Shown: in pieces, positions 8,515 to 15,961 of the stretch
How positions within the stretch are numbered: the stretch's first letter is position 1
Layout: the number at the start of each line of letters is the position of its first letter
Assembly: GCA_036267135.1 (NCBI GenBank)
Contig: DATAWQ010000160.1
Span: forward strand, 6,982 to 70,981
DNA from: PALSA-505 sp036267135
Lineage (GTDB): Bacteria; Actinomycetota; Actinomycetes; Streptosporangiales; Streptosporangiaceae
Direction of reading: 5' to 3'
DNA length: 64,000 nucleotides
Notes under the pieces: generated by a model
Databases searched by the model: none
Told to the model about the DNA's origin: nothing
Seen by the model: only the letters and a program-made list of their open reading frames with translations
Made by a program: the position numbers and the translations under genes

Positions 8515-8537
8515 CGGCGCCCCGCCCAGGGGCGCCG
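8515..8537 (+). terminator. Terminator-like hairpin
   Basis: CGGCGCCCC, a 5-base loop (GCCCA) and GGGGCGCCG form a perfect 9-bp stem 35 bases downstream of the candidate structured RNA and about 190 bases before the holin-like gene. Confidence 0.55.
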
Positions 8538-8552
8538 TTCGCTGTGTTATTG

Positions 8553-8590
8553 GGCCGGAAAGATGAACCCGCCGGCCGTACGGGCTGGGG
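8553..8590 (-). repeat. Dispersed 38-base repeat, copy 1 (inverted relative to copy 2)
   Basis: Read on the minus strand, this matches 13364-13401 at 37 of 38 positions. It contains the core GCCGGCGGGTTCATCTTT followed by CCGGCC. It lies in an intergenic region, as do the other copies, which suggests a REP-like element of this genome. Confidence 0.75.
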
Positions 8591-8726
8591 TGAGGCCGGC
8601 TGGGGTGGGCCGCCATACGGGGGCTTGATCGCGCCTTCCTGGATTACGTGGGCCCGAATGTGGTACGGGTTGTGTCACCCTGCATCACGTACCCGGGGGC
8701 AACCTCCAGGATTGGAGCTACACGCG

Positions 8727-9173
8727 ATGGCCCAGACCGACTCCGTGCGGCCGGCAGACGGCACGGCTGAGCAATCCCTGGGCGATCTCGTGGCCCTGGC
8801 CACCAAGGACCTGTCCAAGCTGATCAAGGGCGAACTCGATCTGGCTAAGCTGGAACTGAAGGCCGACGTCAAGCGCCTGGGGCTGGCCGGCGTCATGCTC
8901 GGCATCTCCGCCTTCATCGCCTGCCTGGTCCTGGTTCTGCTGTGCATCGCGCTGGCCTTCGGCCTGGTGGCGCTCGGCATCTGGACCTGGGCGGCGTTTC
9001 TCATCGTGGCCGGCGCCGGCATCCTGCTGATTGCCGTCGTGGCCGGCACGGCCCTGCTCAAGATGCGCAAGCTGAGCGGTCTGAAGCGGACCCGCAAGAC
9101 CGTGCAGGACGACCTGGCGCTGATGCACCGCGACGAAGACGCCGCCGGCACACCCGCGATCGAGGCACGATAG
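8727..9173 (+). CDS. Phage-holin-family (Act-3/DUF1469-like) membrane protein
   Basis: A 148-residue protein with a polar amphipathic N-terminal helix (LATKDLSKLIKGELDLAKLE) and two adjacent transmembrane helices (roughly residues 55-78 and 85-107). A charged C-terminal tail follows. This layout is typical of the actinobacterial putative holin/DUF1469 family, which is a cell-envelope protein and not a phage lysis protein. I chose the ATG at 8727 because TTGGAG (8712-8717) lies at proper spacing. It is followed after 4 bases by an EphE-like hydrolase, matching the Rv3669-Rv3670 order in M. tuberculosis, so the two are probably co-transcribed. Confidence 0.82.
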   Translation: MAQTDSVRPADGTAEQSLGDLVALATKDLSKLIKGELDLAKLELKADVKRLGLAGVMLGISAFIACLVLVLLCIALAFGLVALGIWTWAAFLIVAGAGILLIAVVAGTALLKMRKLSGLKRTRKTVQDDLALMHRDEDAAGTPAIEAR

Positions 9174-9177
9174 GTAC

Positions 9178-10104
9178 ATGCATCATGCGTCCGGCGAACT
9201 GGCCACGCATATCGAAGGGCCCTGGTCGCACCGGTCGGTGAGCGCGAACGGCTCACGGTTCCACGTGGCCGAGGCCGGCGAGGGACCGCTGGTTCTGCTG
9301 CTGCACGGATTCCCCGAGTTCTGGTGGACCTGGCGGCACCAGTTGCCCTCACTGGCGGAGGCCGGTTACCGCGCGGTCGCCGCCGACCTGCGCGGCTACG
9401 GCGCCAGCGACAAGCCACCCCGCGGATATGACCTGGTCACGGCCGCGTCCGACGCCGGCGGCCTGATCCGGGCGCTGGGCGAGGCGAACGCGATCGTGGT
9501 GGGTCACGACTGGGGCGGACTGGTGGCCTGGACCATGGGGGCCTACTTCCCCAAGATGGTCAGGCGGCTGGCCATCGTGTCGGTGCCGCACCCGCTGCGG
9601 CTGCGGTCGGCCGTCCTGACCGACCCGCTCGGGCAGGGCAAACGCAGCGGGTACGCGGTTGGTTTCCAACTGCCCCGGCTGCCCGAACGGCGGCTGCTCG
9701 AAGGCAACGCGCGCCGGGTGGGACGGATGCTGCGGGACTGGTCGGGGCCGGGCTGGCCGGACACCGAGACCGAGCGCACGTACCGGCGGGCCATGCTGAT
9801 CCCGTCCGTGGCCCACTCAGCGCTTGAGTACCACCGGTGGTTCGTCCGGTCCAGGTTGCGGCCGGACGGGCTGCGGTACGCGCGCCACCTGCGCGTTCCC
9901 ATCCAGGCGCCGACCCTGCAACTGCACGGGGCGCTGGACCGGTGCGTGCTGCCGCGCAGCGCGCGCGGCTCCAGCCGTCACGTCGAGGCGCCCTACCGCT
10001 GGCATCTGATCGAGGGTGTGGGCCACTTCCCGCACGAGGAGAAGCCGGCCAGGTTCGACGCCGAACTTCGCGGCTGGCTGGCCGACCCCGAACCCGAACG
10101 ATGA
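9178..10104 (+). CDS. ephE: Alpha/beta-fold hydrolase, EphE-like epoxide hydrolase
   Basis: A 308-residue cytosolic alpha/beta hydrolase. The oxyanion motif HGFPEFWWTW (residues 43-52) and the nucleophile elbow VGHDWGG, with Asp111 in place of Ser, are those of epoxide hydrolases. A cap-domain region follows, with DRCVLP for the acid region and GVGHFPHEEKP carrying the catalytic His. By family it would open epoxides to diols; the physiological substrate is unknown. Position between a holin-like membrane protein and a convergent MarP matches M. tuberculosis ephE (Rv3670). The ATG at 9178 is 4 bases after the previous stop. Its stop overlaps the next start (ATGA). Confidence 0.87.
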   Translation: MHHASGELATHIEGPWSHRSVSANGSRFHVAEAGEGPLVLLLHGFPEFWWTWRHQLPSLAEAGYRAVAADLRGYGASDKPPRGYDLVTAASDAGGLIRALGEANAIVVGHDWGGLVAWTMGAYFPKMVRRLAIVSVPHPLRLRSAVLTDPLGQGKRSGYAVGFQLPRLPERRLLEGNARRVGRMLRDWSGPGWPDTETERTYRRAMLIPSVAHSALEYHRWFVRSRLRPDGLRYARHLRVPIQAPTLQLHGALDRCVLPRSARGSSRHVEAPYRWHLIEGVGHFPHEEKPARFDAELRGWLADPEPER

Positions 10105-10646
10105 CGAAAATTAACGGTGGCCACCTGGACCGGGACCGCGATGACTCGGGCCGGCCGCGCAATGCCAGGCCCCGGGACGCGCTCGGGCGGCCGCTCCCCC
10201 CAGGTTCGCAGGGTGAGCCAGGCGTGCCCGACGATCTCGTCCTGCCGCCGGGTGAGGCGCTGGACCTGGCCCAGCGGCTGATCGACACGGGCAGGCCCTT
10301 CGGGGCGCACGAGGTGCTCGAGGCGTCGTGGAAATCGGCCCCGCCGGACGAGCGCGACCTGTGGCAGGGACTGGCCCAGATCGCGGTCGGGCTGACCCAC
10401 GCCCAGCGGGGCAACGCGCGCGGGGCGGTGGCCCTGCTCCGCCGGGGGGCGGAGCGCGTGGCCGGCTACCTGGCCGACGGCCAGGACGCGGCCGCGGGGC
10501 CGCACGGGATCGACGGGCCCGGGATCGTCGCGGCGGCGCAGGCGCTGGCCGACCGGATCGAGCGCGACGGGACCGCCTCCGTTCCGCCCGGCGATCTGCG
10601 GCCGCGGCTGTCGGTCAGGTGCAACCCTGGGTCGGCACCGGGCTGA
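10101..10646 (+). CDS. DUF309 domain protein
   Basis: A 181-residue protein whose central part matches the DUF309 family: ALDLAQRLIDTGRPFGAHEV, then LEASWKSAPPDERDLWQGLA and QIAVGLTHAQRGNARGAVAL. This all-helical family is of unknown function; the conserved F-HE and W...GLAQ residues are present. The ATG at 10101 overlaps the stop of the EphE-like gene (ATGA), indicating translational coupling. The N-terminal 45 residues are charged and low complexity. The 3' end overlaps the convergent MarP gene by 32 bases. Confidence 0.85.
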   Translation: MTKINGGHLDRDRDDSGRPRNARPRDALGRPLPPGSQGEPGVPDDLVLPPGEALDLAQRLIDTGRPFGAHEVLEASWKSAPPDERDLWQGLAQIAVGLTHAQRGNARGAVALLRRGAERVAGYLADGQDAAAGPHGIDGPGIVAAAQALADRIERDGTASVPPGDLRPRLSVRCNPGSAPG

Positions 10647-11808
10647 CCGCGTTCTCCCCCTTGCTGACGTCGCCGGACACGTCGGACGAGGTCAGCGCGT
10701 AGCCAACATCCTTGACCCCGACGGCTGCGGCGAACACCACGCCGTCGACCTTCCCGGTCTGCGGGTCGATCAGCGGCCCGCCGGAGTTACCCGGCTGGAT
10801 GAACGCGCGGAGCGCGTAGATCTGATGGGTGACGAAGGCGTTCTGGTAGATGTCGGGCGCGGTGGCTTGCTGTACCGCGCCGATGGTGGCCGGCCGCAGG
10901 GTGAACGGGTGATCCTCCGGGTACCCGGCCACGACCGCGTTCGCTCCCACCCCCATCGGGCCGGCGAGCTTCAGGGTCGGCACGTTGAGGCCGGGCACGT
11001 AGAGAATGGCGAGGTCGCCCTTGGGGTCGAAGAACACGACGTGGGCGCTGTAGGCGCCGCCGCCGGGCGCGTACACGTTCGGCCCCATGGTGACCCCGGC
11101 AACCACGTGCGCGTTCGTCAGGACGTGGTCGGGGGAGATCACGAAGCCGGAGCCCTCGATCTCGCGCGAGCAACTCGGTGCCGTCCCCATCACCTTGACG
11201 ATGCTCGGCTCGTCCCGGCGGATCGCCGGGTAGCTCAGGTATTTGCTGTTGGGCGCCGCCACCGACAGCGGCGACTCCAGACCGAGACCGCCGAACACTT
11301 CCGGGTACGGGCCACTGGCCAGCAGCCTGCGGAAGTCGGAGAACATGGTCTGCGCCTCCGACGGCACGACGTGATCGACGGCGCGGAGCACCAGCGAGTT
11401 GCTGACCTGCGTGGTGATCGTCGGGAACGGCCCGTTCTCCATGGCCGACCCGACCAGCCAGGCGATGAGCAGGACCGAGATAACGCTGATGACGGCCCCG
11501 CCGGCCGCGTCCACGTAGGTCACCGGCCGCCACGTCACCCGCGACCGCAGCGCGGCCCCGATGGCGGAGGCGACAAGCTGGCCGATCATCGCCGCCACGA
11601 AGACCGCGACCACCGCGATCAGCGCCTGCTGGGCCACATTGCTGGTGATCGAGCTGGCGATGCGCGGCGCGAAGATGGCGCCGATCGCGGCGCCAATGAG
11701 GAACCCGACGAAGCTGAGCGCGCCGATGATGAACCCCTGACGGTAGCCGGAGACCGCGAAGGCGGCCACCAGCACAAGCAGGATCAGGTCCAGCAGATCG
11801 ACCGGCAC
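10615..11808 (-). CDS. marP: MarP-like membrane-anchored serine protease (CvpA domain plus trypsin-like domain)
   Basis: A 397-residue protein with an N-terminal CvpA-like domain of four transmembrane helices (about residues 1-125) and an extracytoplasmic chymotrypsin-fold protease. The triad is visible as His in LTNAHVV, Asp in DPKGDLAIL and Ser in QPGNSGGPL. Cysteines in PSCSREIEGSG and at the C-terminal QGCT could form a disulphide, as known for M. tuberculosis MarP (Rv3671c). MarP is needed there for acid and oxidative stress survival through cell-wall hydrolase processing; the same role is inferred. It follows the Nudix gene after 18 bases and the nth gene before that, so nth-nudix-marP is probably one operon, as in mycobacteria. 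Confidence 0.92.
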   Translation of the reverse strand: MPVDLLDLILLVLVAAFAVSGYRQGFIIGALSFVGFLIGAAIGAIFAPRIASSITSNVAQQALIAVVAVFVAAMIGQLVASAIGAALRSRVTWRPVTYVDAAGGAVISVISVLLIAWLVGSAMENGPFPTITTQVSNSLVLRAVDHVVPSEAQTMFSDFRRLLASGPYPEVFGGLGLESPLSVAAPNSKYLSYPAIRRDEPSIVKVMGTAPSCSREIEGSGFVISPDHVLTNAHVVAGVTMGPNVYAPGGGAYSAHVVFFDPKGDLAILYVPGLNVPTLKLAGPMGVGANAVVAGYPEDHPFTLRPATIGAVQQATAPDIYQNAFVTHQIYALRAFIQPGNSGGPLIDPQTGKVDGVVFAAAVGVKDVGYALTSSDVSGDVSKGENAVSPVPTQGCT

Positions 11809-11826
11809 GTGCCCAACCGTATATGG

Positions 11827-12567
11827 CTACCAGCCATGCCCGTCGTGGTTGCCGCCGTCGGCCTGAGCCTTCACCGAAGCGGCCGCCAGCGCTTCGGGGG
11901 GCAGGTCCTCGATGCGCCCGGTGTCCCACGGCGTCTCCCAGCCGCCGAGGGTGAGCAGCATGCTGACCAGCGCGGCGGTGAAGCCCCAGACCAGCATGCC
12001 GCCGACCCGGAAGGCTGGCCCGCTGTGGCCGGACGGGTGCCTGATGATCAGCCGGTTCGCCGGGTCGGCGAACTCGCCGATGGGCACCCTGGCCACGGCG
12101 GCCACCTCGTCCGGATCGGCGGCCCTGACCGCGACCGGCCGGCGCCACCAGCCGATGACCGGAACCACCCGGAACTCGCTGCGGTCGATGTACAGCTCGG
12201 GCGCGGTCCCGACCACGTCCACGCCGGCCGGATCCAGGCCGACTTCCTCGGCCGCCTCGCGCAGCGCCGCGTCCACCGGGCCTGCGTCGGCGGGATCGAT
12301 GGCGCCGCCGGGAAAGGCGGGCTGGCCGCCGTGCCTGCGCAACCCCGGCCTGCGCTGGATGAGCAGCAGATCCGGGTCACCGGCGCCGGCCGCGCCGCCA
12401 GGCCCGGGCGCACCGCCTGACCCCGGCGCACCGTGGCCGAACAGCACCAGGACCGCGGACCGCCTGCCCCGCCCGGGCGGTGGCCGCAGCACCGGCGGCA
12501 CCGGCACCTGGGCGAATCTGGCCGCGAGCTCGCGCAGCCAGCCCGGCACCGGGGGGTCGGTTGTCAC
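11827..12567 (-). CDS. Nudix hydrolase, CoA-pyrophosphatase (NudL/UPF0035) type
   Basis: A 246-residue Nudix protein. The NudL-type signature LLLIQRRPGLRRHGGQPAFP is followed by GGAIDP and the Nudix helix ALREAAEEVGL, whose REAAEE supplies the metal-binding glutamates. The first Glu of the generic Nudix box is absent, as in other NudL proteins as I recall them. This family cleaves coenzyme A to phosphopantetheine and adenosine 3',5'-bisphosphate. I chose the GTG at 12567, whose TG begins the TGA stop of nth (GTGA overlap). A Gly/Ala/Pro-rich insert (about residues 50-68) interrupts the domain. The order nth-nudix-marP matches Rv3674c-Rv3672c-Rv3671c except that no thioredoxin-like gene lies between. 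Confidence 0.87.
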   Translation of the reverse strand: MTTDPPVPGWLRELAARFAQVPVPPVLRPPPGRGRRSAVLVLFGHGAPGSGGAPGPGGAAGAGDPDLLLIQRRPGLRRHGGQPAFPGGAIDPADAGPVDAALREAAEEVGLDPAGVDVVGTAPELYIDRSEFRVVPVIGWWRRPVAVRAADPDEVAAVARVPIGEFADPANRLIIRHPSGHSGPAFRVGGMLVWGFTAALVSMLLTLGGWETPWDTGRIEDLPPEALAAASVKAQADGGNHDGHGW

Positions 12568-13304
12568 GAGAAGGGCCCGGACTTGACCAGCTTGAGTGCG
12601 GTCTTCTCGTCCACGGGTCCCTCGCCGAAGGAGGGGCAGAGCCGCGCGAGCGGGCAGGCACCGCAGGCCGGCCGGCGGGCGTGACAGATGCGGCGGCCGT
12701 GCCAGATCAGCCGGTGCGACAGCATCGTCCACTCCGACTTGGGGAACATGGGGCCGACCTCGGCCTCGACTTTCTCCGGCTCGGTAGCCTGGGTCCAGCC
12801 GAAGCGGCGGGACAGCCGGAAGAAGTGGGTGTCCACCGTGATGCCGGGCACCCCGAACGCGTTGCCGAGCACCACGTTCGCGGTCTTGCGGCCGACGCCG
12901 GGCAGCGTGACGAGGTCGGCGAGGCGGCTGGGCACCTCGCCGCCGAACCTGTCCCGCAGCGCGGCCGACAGCCCGATGACCGACTTGGTCTTGGCCCGGT
13001 AGAACCCGGTGGGCTTCAGGATCCCTTCCACGTCCTCGGGGTTGGCGGCGGCCAGATCCTCGGGGGCCGGGTACTTGGCGAACAGGGCCGGCGTGGTCAG
13101 GTTCACCCTGACGTCGGTGGTCTGCGCCGACAGCACGGTGGAGACCAGGAGCTGGAACGGGTTGACGAAGTTCAGCTCGCAGTGCGCGTCCGGGTAGGTC
13201 TCGGCCAGGATCCGGTTCATCTGGCGGGCCCGCCGGACCAACCCCAGGTGTGTCTCCGACTTCCACTTCCGAGCCCGCGCCGCCGGGGTCACTTCGGTTG
13301 CCAT
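12564..13304 (-). CDS. nth: Endonuclease III (DNA glycosylase/AP lyase)
   Basis: About 246 residues. The helix-hairpin-helix is LPGVGRKTANVVLGNAFG with the catalytic Lys in GRKTA. The catalytic Asp is in VDTHFFRLSRR. The C-terminal 4Fe-4S cluster is formed by C-x6-C-x2-C-x5-C in CHARRPACGACPLARLC. The enzyme removes oxidised pyrimidines in base-excision repair. I placed the start at ATG 13304 (MATEVTP), though the ribosome binding site is weak; an in-frame upstream ATG at 13391 lies in a dispersed repeat and is unlikely. Its stop overlaps the start of the Nudix gene. Confidence 0.95.
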   Translation of the reverse strand: MATEVTPAARARKWKSETHLGLVRRARQMNRILAETYPDAHCELNFVNPFQLLVSTVLSAQTTDVRVNLTTPALFAKYPAPEDLAAANPEDVEGILKPTGFYRAKTKSVIGLSAALRDRFGGEVPSRLADLVTLPGVGRKTANVVLGNAFGVPGITVDTHFFRLSRRFGWTQATEPEKVEAEVGPMFPKSEWTMLSHRLIWHGRRICHARRPACGACPLARLCPSFGEGPVDEKTALKLVKSGPFS

Positions 13305-13363
13305 CCCGTCAGCGTAGAGCCTCGGCCACCCCGCATCTTCCAGCCCAGCCCGTACAGCTTCCA

Positions 13364-13401
13364 CCCCAGCCCGTACGGCCGGCGGGTTCATCTTTTCGGC
13401 C
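13364..13401 (+). repeat. Dispersed 38-base repeat, copy 2
   Basis: This matches the inverse of 8553-8590 at 37 of 38 positions, and its last 24 bases are repeated again at 13413-13436. An upstream degenerate duplication (CCCAGCCCGTAC at about 13345 and 13366) extends the element. It lies between nth and the HAD gene. Confidence 0.75.
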
Positions 13402-13412
13402 CAGAAAGCAGA

Positions 13413-13436
13413 GCCGGCGGGTTCATCTTTTCGGCC
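13413..13436 (+). repeat. Partial direct copy of the dispersed repeat
   Basis: The 24 bases are identical to 13378-13401 and start 35 bases after it. The pair forms a short tandem array right before the HAD gene start at 13448. Confidence 0.75.
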
Positions 13437-13447
13437 AAACTAGCAGC

Positions 13448-14131
13448 GTGAGCGTATCTGCGGTGATTTTCGACTGGGGCGGCACTCTCACGCCCTGGCA
13501 CACGATCGACCATGACGAGCTGTGGCTGGCCATCTGCACCCCGCACAGCGACACGGACGCGGCGGCCCGGATGGCCGCGAAACTCCGCTCCGCCGAGGTC
13601 AGCCTCTGGCAGGACGCGGAACGCGACCAGCGGAGCGCGACGCTCGACGAACTGCTCTCGCTGGCCGGCGTGCCCCCCACCGAGGCGTTCCTCGACTCCT
13701 ACTTCCAGGCCTGGGAGCCGCACACCTTCACCGACCCGGACGCGCCCGGTGTGCTGCGTGAGCTGCGCGGCCGCGGGATCAAGATCGGCGTGCTGTCGAA
13801 CACCATGTGGCCGCGCACGCACCACGAGCGCATCTTCGACCGGGACGGCGTGCTCGACCTGATCGACGGCGCGGTGTACAGCAGCGAGATCCCCTGGACC
13901 AAGCCGCACCCCGAGGCGTTCCTGGCGGCGATGGCGGCCGTCGGCGTGACCGAGCCCGGCGAGTGCGTGTTCGTGGGCGACCGGCCGTTCGACGACATGC
14001 ACGGCGCGCGAAGCGCGGGCATGCGTACCGTGCTCGTCCCGAACAGCGACGTGCCCACGTTCGCCGACGCGGTGCCGGACGCGATCATCGAGCGGCTCGC
14101 CGAACTGCCTCCGCTGATCGACCGGTGGTGA
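13448..14131 (+). CDS. HAD-family hydrolase (subfamily IA-like)
   Basis: A 227-residue haloacid dehalogenase-like hydrolase. Motif I is VIFDWGGTLTPW: the first Asp is the nucleophile, but the second position, usually Asp, is Gly. This W-G-G variant is common in some HAD subgroups and may change chemistry. Motif II is GVLSNTMW, the Lys is in WTKPHPEAF, and motif IV is CVFVGDRPFDDMHGARSAGM. The helical cap lies between residues 20 and 95. Its substrate is unknown. The GTG at 13448 was chosen because it starts two codons before the conserved beta strand; the sequence upstream is repeat DNA. Confidence 0.82.
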   Translation: MSVSAVIFDWGGTLTPWHTIDHDELWLAICTPHSDTDAAARMAAKLRSAEVSLWQDAERDQRSATLDELLSLAGVPPTEAFLDSYFQAWEPHTFTDPDAPGVLRELRGRGIKIGVLSNTMWPRTHHERIFDRDGVLDLIDGAVYSSEIPWTKPHPEAFLAAMAAVGVTEPGECVFVGDRPFDDMHGARSAGMRTVLVPNSDVPTFADAVPDAIIERLAELPPLIDRW

Positions 14132-14156
14132 GCCGCGGCGCTAGCCGTGCACGGTG

Positions 14157-15797
14157 CTAGCCGTGCACGGGGGGCGACACCACGATCGGGGTGTGGGTCG
14201 GGGCTGGTGTCGACGGCGGGGCTGATGACGACGGTGGAGCCGGGGTCTTGGACGGGGTCGGTGTTGGGGTCGGGGACGAACGGGGCACGGTCGGCGTCGG
14301 CGTCGGGGGCGGTGAGGACGGCGGCGGCGATGACGCCGGCGCCGTCCAGCTCACGGTGACCGCCTGGTTGCCGGGGCCGAGCGTGATCGTGGCCTGACCG
14401 GCCTCGTCCTGGGCGCGGCTGACCGTCACGGTGACGGCGGTCTGCTGGCCCGCGGGCAGGGTCCCGCCGGTCCCGCTCAGCGTGACATCGGCCGATGCCG
14501 TAGCAGCCGACCAGGTGACCGGTCCGCCGCCGGCGGTCAATGTGAACTCACCGGTGGAGCCGGTGCCCAGGTCCAGGTCGGCCGGGGAGACCTGCAACTG
14601 CCCGGCCCGGGGCGGGCCGCCGGAGCCTGACCGGCCGGGGGACGGCCCCCGGCCGGGGACCGGGCCCGTGGTGGCGCGCAGGAACAGCCGGGTGGGCGAG
14701 CTCGGGCCCTGGGTGCTGACCGACTCGGCCGGCGGGCTCGAGGCGCTGGCGTGGCCCGGCGTGCGGCCGTGGCCGCCCGGGCCTGACGTGGGCTGCTCGC
14801 TCGCGGCGGGGGACACGGTCACGGACTTGGTGCCGGTGGCGGACGAGACGCCGAGCACCGTGGTACCGAAGCCGCCGAACCTGTCGATCGCGACCAGCAT
14901 GACGACGACTATGGCGACCGCGACCACGGCCGCCGCGGGGCCGGGCCACAGCCGGGCGCGGAAGCGGCGGGCCGGCGGCGGTGTGGGCGGCGCGTCCCCG
15001 GGGAAGCCGGACTGGTTGAAGCCGGTGATCTTGCCCGCGACGAACATCCGGTAACCGACGAGTTCGGGGTCGGTGAAGCAGGTCATCACGCGCAGCCGCA
15101 TGGCCTGCGGGGGCACCGGCACGGGCAGCAGGCTGTAGACCTTGGTAGCCGCCACGTTGCGGGGCAGGTAGCGGTGGCAGATCTGGCAGGACGTCGCGTG
15201 CTTGACCAGTCGCTCGCGCAGGGCCACGGTCAGCTCGCCGACCCAGCCCCGCAGGGCCGCGGCCCGCTCGGGGCAGCCGTGCACCCCGTGCCTGGCCAGG
15301 ATCTCACCCGCCAGGGCCTGTTCGAGGTGGATCCTGGACCGGCCGAGCGCCCGGTGCAGCGCGCCGGGCGACATGTCCATGACGCGGGCGGCCATCCCGG
15401 GCTCCAGGCCGTGCCTGATCGTCAGTTCCAGGGCCTCGCGCTCGGCCGGATCGAGGCTCATCACGGCCTGCCAGGCGATCAGCCGCCGGTCGGCGTCGGG
15501 CTGGTCGGGCCGGGCGATGACCGCGTCGTGCGCCGCCCCAGCGGACTCCTGCCGGCGCAGGCATTCGGCCCGGGCCAGCGCGTAGAGCCAGGGGCGCAGC
15601 TGATCGGGATCGCGGAGCTGCCTGATGTGCGCCTCGGCGAGCACCAGGGTGTCACGCAGCGCGACCTGCGCCGCGTCCCGGTTACGGAGAATGAACCAGC
15701 AATACCGGAAGAGGCTCTCTCCATGTGTGTCATAGAGGGCCGCTGGCGCACCCGGATCCCGGGCCCGGAGCGCCTCGACAAGCAGGGGGGCTTTCAT
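14157..15797 (-). CDS. Membrane-tethered ECF-type sigma factor fused to zinc-finger anti-sigma segment, TM helix and extracytoplasmic Ig-like/Pro-rich tail
   Basis: About 546 residues in one chain. An ECF sigma region 2 (LYDTHGESLFRYCWFILRN) and region 4 (SLDPAEREALELTIRHGLEP then MSPGALHRALGRSRIHLEQA) fill residues 10-165. A zinc-binding anti-sigma-like motif HATSCQIC (H-x3-C-x2-C) is at about 200-207. One transmembrane helix (PAAAVVAVAIVVVMLVAIDR) lies at about 287-306. Outside are a linker, a beta-rich BACON/Ig-like segment (LDLGTGSTGEFTLTAGGGPV) and a long Pro/Ser/Thr tail. This resembles the fused sigma/anti-sigma ECF groups of actinobacteria, in which signal-driven proteolysis may free the sigma part. 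The start is uncertain: ATG 15797 is favoured by the domain boundary, but ATG 15827 and GTG 15860 are possible. Confidence 0.8.
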   Translation of the reverse strand: MKAPLLVEALRARDPGAPAALYDTHGESLFRYCWFILRNRDAAQVALRDTLVLAEAHIRQLRDPDQLRPWLYALARAECLRRQESAGAAHDAVIARPDQPDADRRLIAWQAVMSLDPAEREALELTIRHGLEPGMAARVMDMSPGALHRALGRSRIHLEQALAGEILARHGVHGCPERAAALRGWVGELTVALRERLVKHATSCQICHRYLPRNVAATKVYSLLPVPVPPQAMRLRVMTCFTDPELVGYRMFVAGKITGFNQSGFPGDAPPTPPPARRFRARLWPGPAAAVVAVAIVVVMLVAIDRFGGFGTTVLGVSSATGTKSVTVSPAASEQPTSGPGGHGRTPGHASASSPPAESVSTQGPSSPTRLFLRATTGPVPGRGPSPGRSGSGGPPRAGQLQVSPADLDLGTGSTGEFTLTAGGGPVTWSAATASADVTLSGTGGTLPAGQQTAVTVTVSRAQDEAGQATITLGPGNQAVTVSWTAPASSPPPSSPPPTPTPTVPRSSPTPTPTPSKTPAPPSSSAPPSTPAPTHTPIVVSPPVHG

Positions 15798-15961
15798 GGC
15801 GAGAAAGGTAGAGGTTTTCGCGTGCATTCCTCTACCGATTCCACCGAACGCGACCGGCACGCCCCGCTAATTGCGCATCGTGTGTTAATTCATTGAAATG
15901 CCCGCTGTACGGCAATTTGACGCGCCGGTTTGGGGTGGTTCACTCCGCCACGGCCAGTGAT

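Larger units (their letters stand above)
8272..8726. other. 455-base intergenic region with RNA structure and a dispersed repeat
   Basis: No credible gene is present. The stretch contains a long stem-loop (8410-8464) that competes with a second helix (to 8480), a 9-bp terminator-like hairpin (8515-8537) and an inverted copy of a 38-base repeat (8553-8590) also found at 13.4 kb. Confidence 0.55.

Noticed and set aside
8544..8726. 61-residue N-terminal extension of the holin-like protein
   Set aside because: The extension reads through the dispersed repeat, and ATG 8727 has its own TTGGAG site.
8727..9173. Prophage signal from the holin-like gene
   Set aside because: No other phage genes are near, and the family is a normal actinobacterial envelope protein in conserved synteny.
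12568..13266. N-terminal extension of the Nudix protein across the nth gene
   Set aside because: It is the out-of-frame shadow of nth; GTG 12567 overlaps the nth stop and fits the family start.
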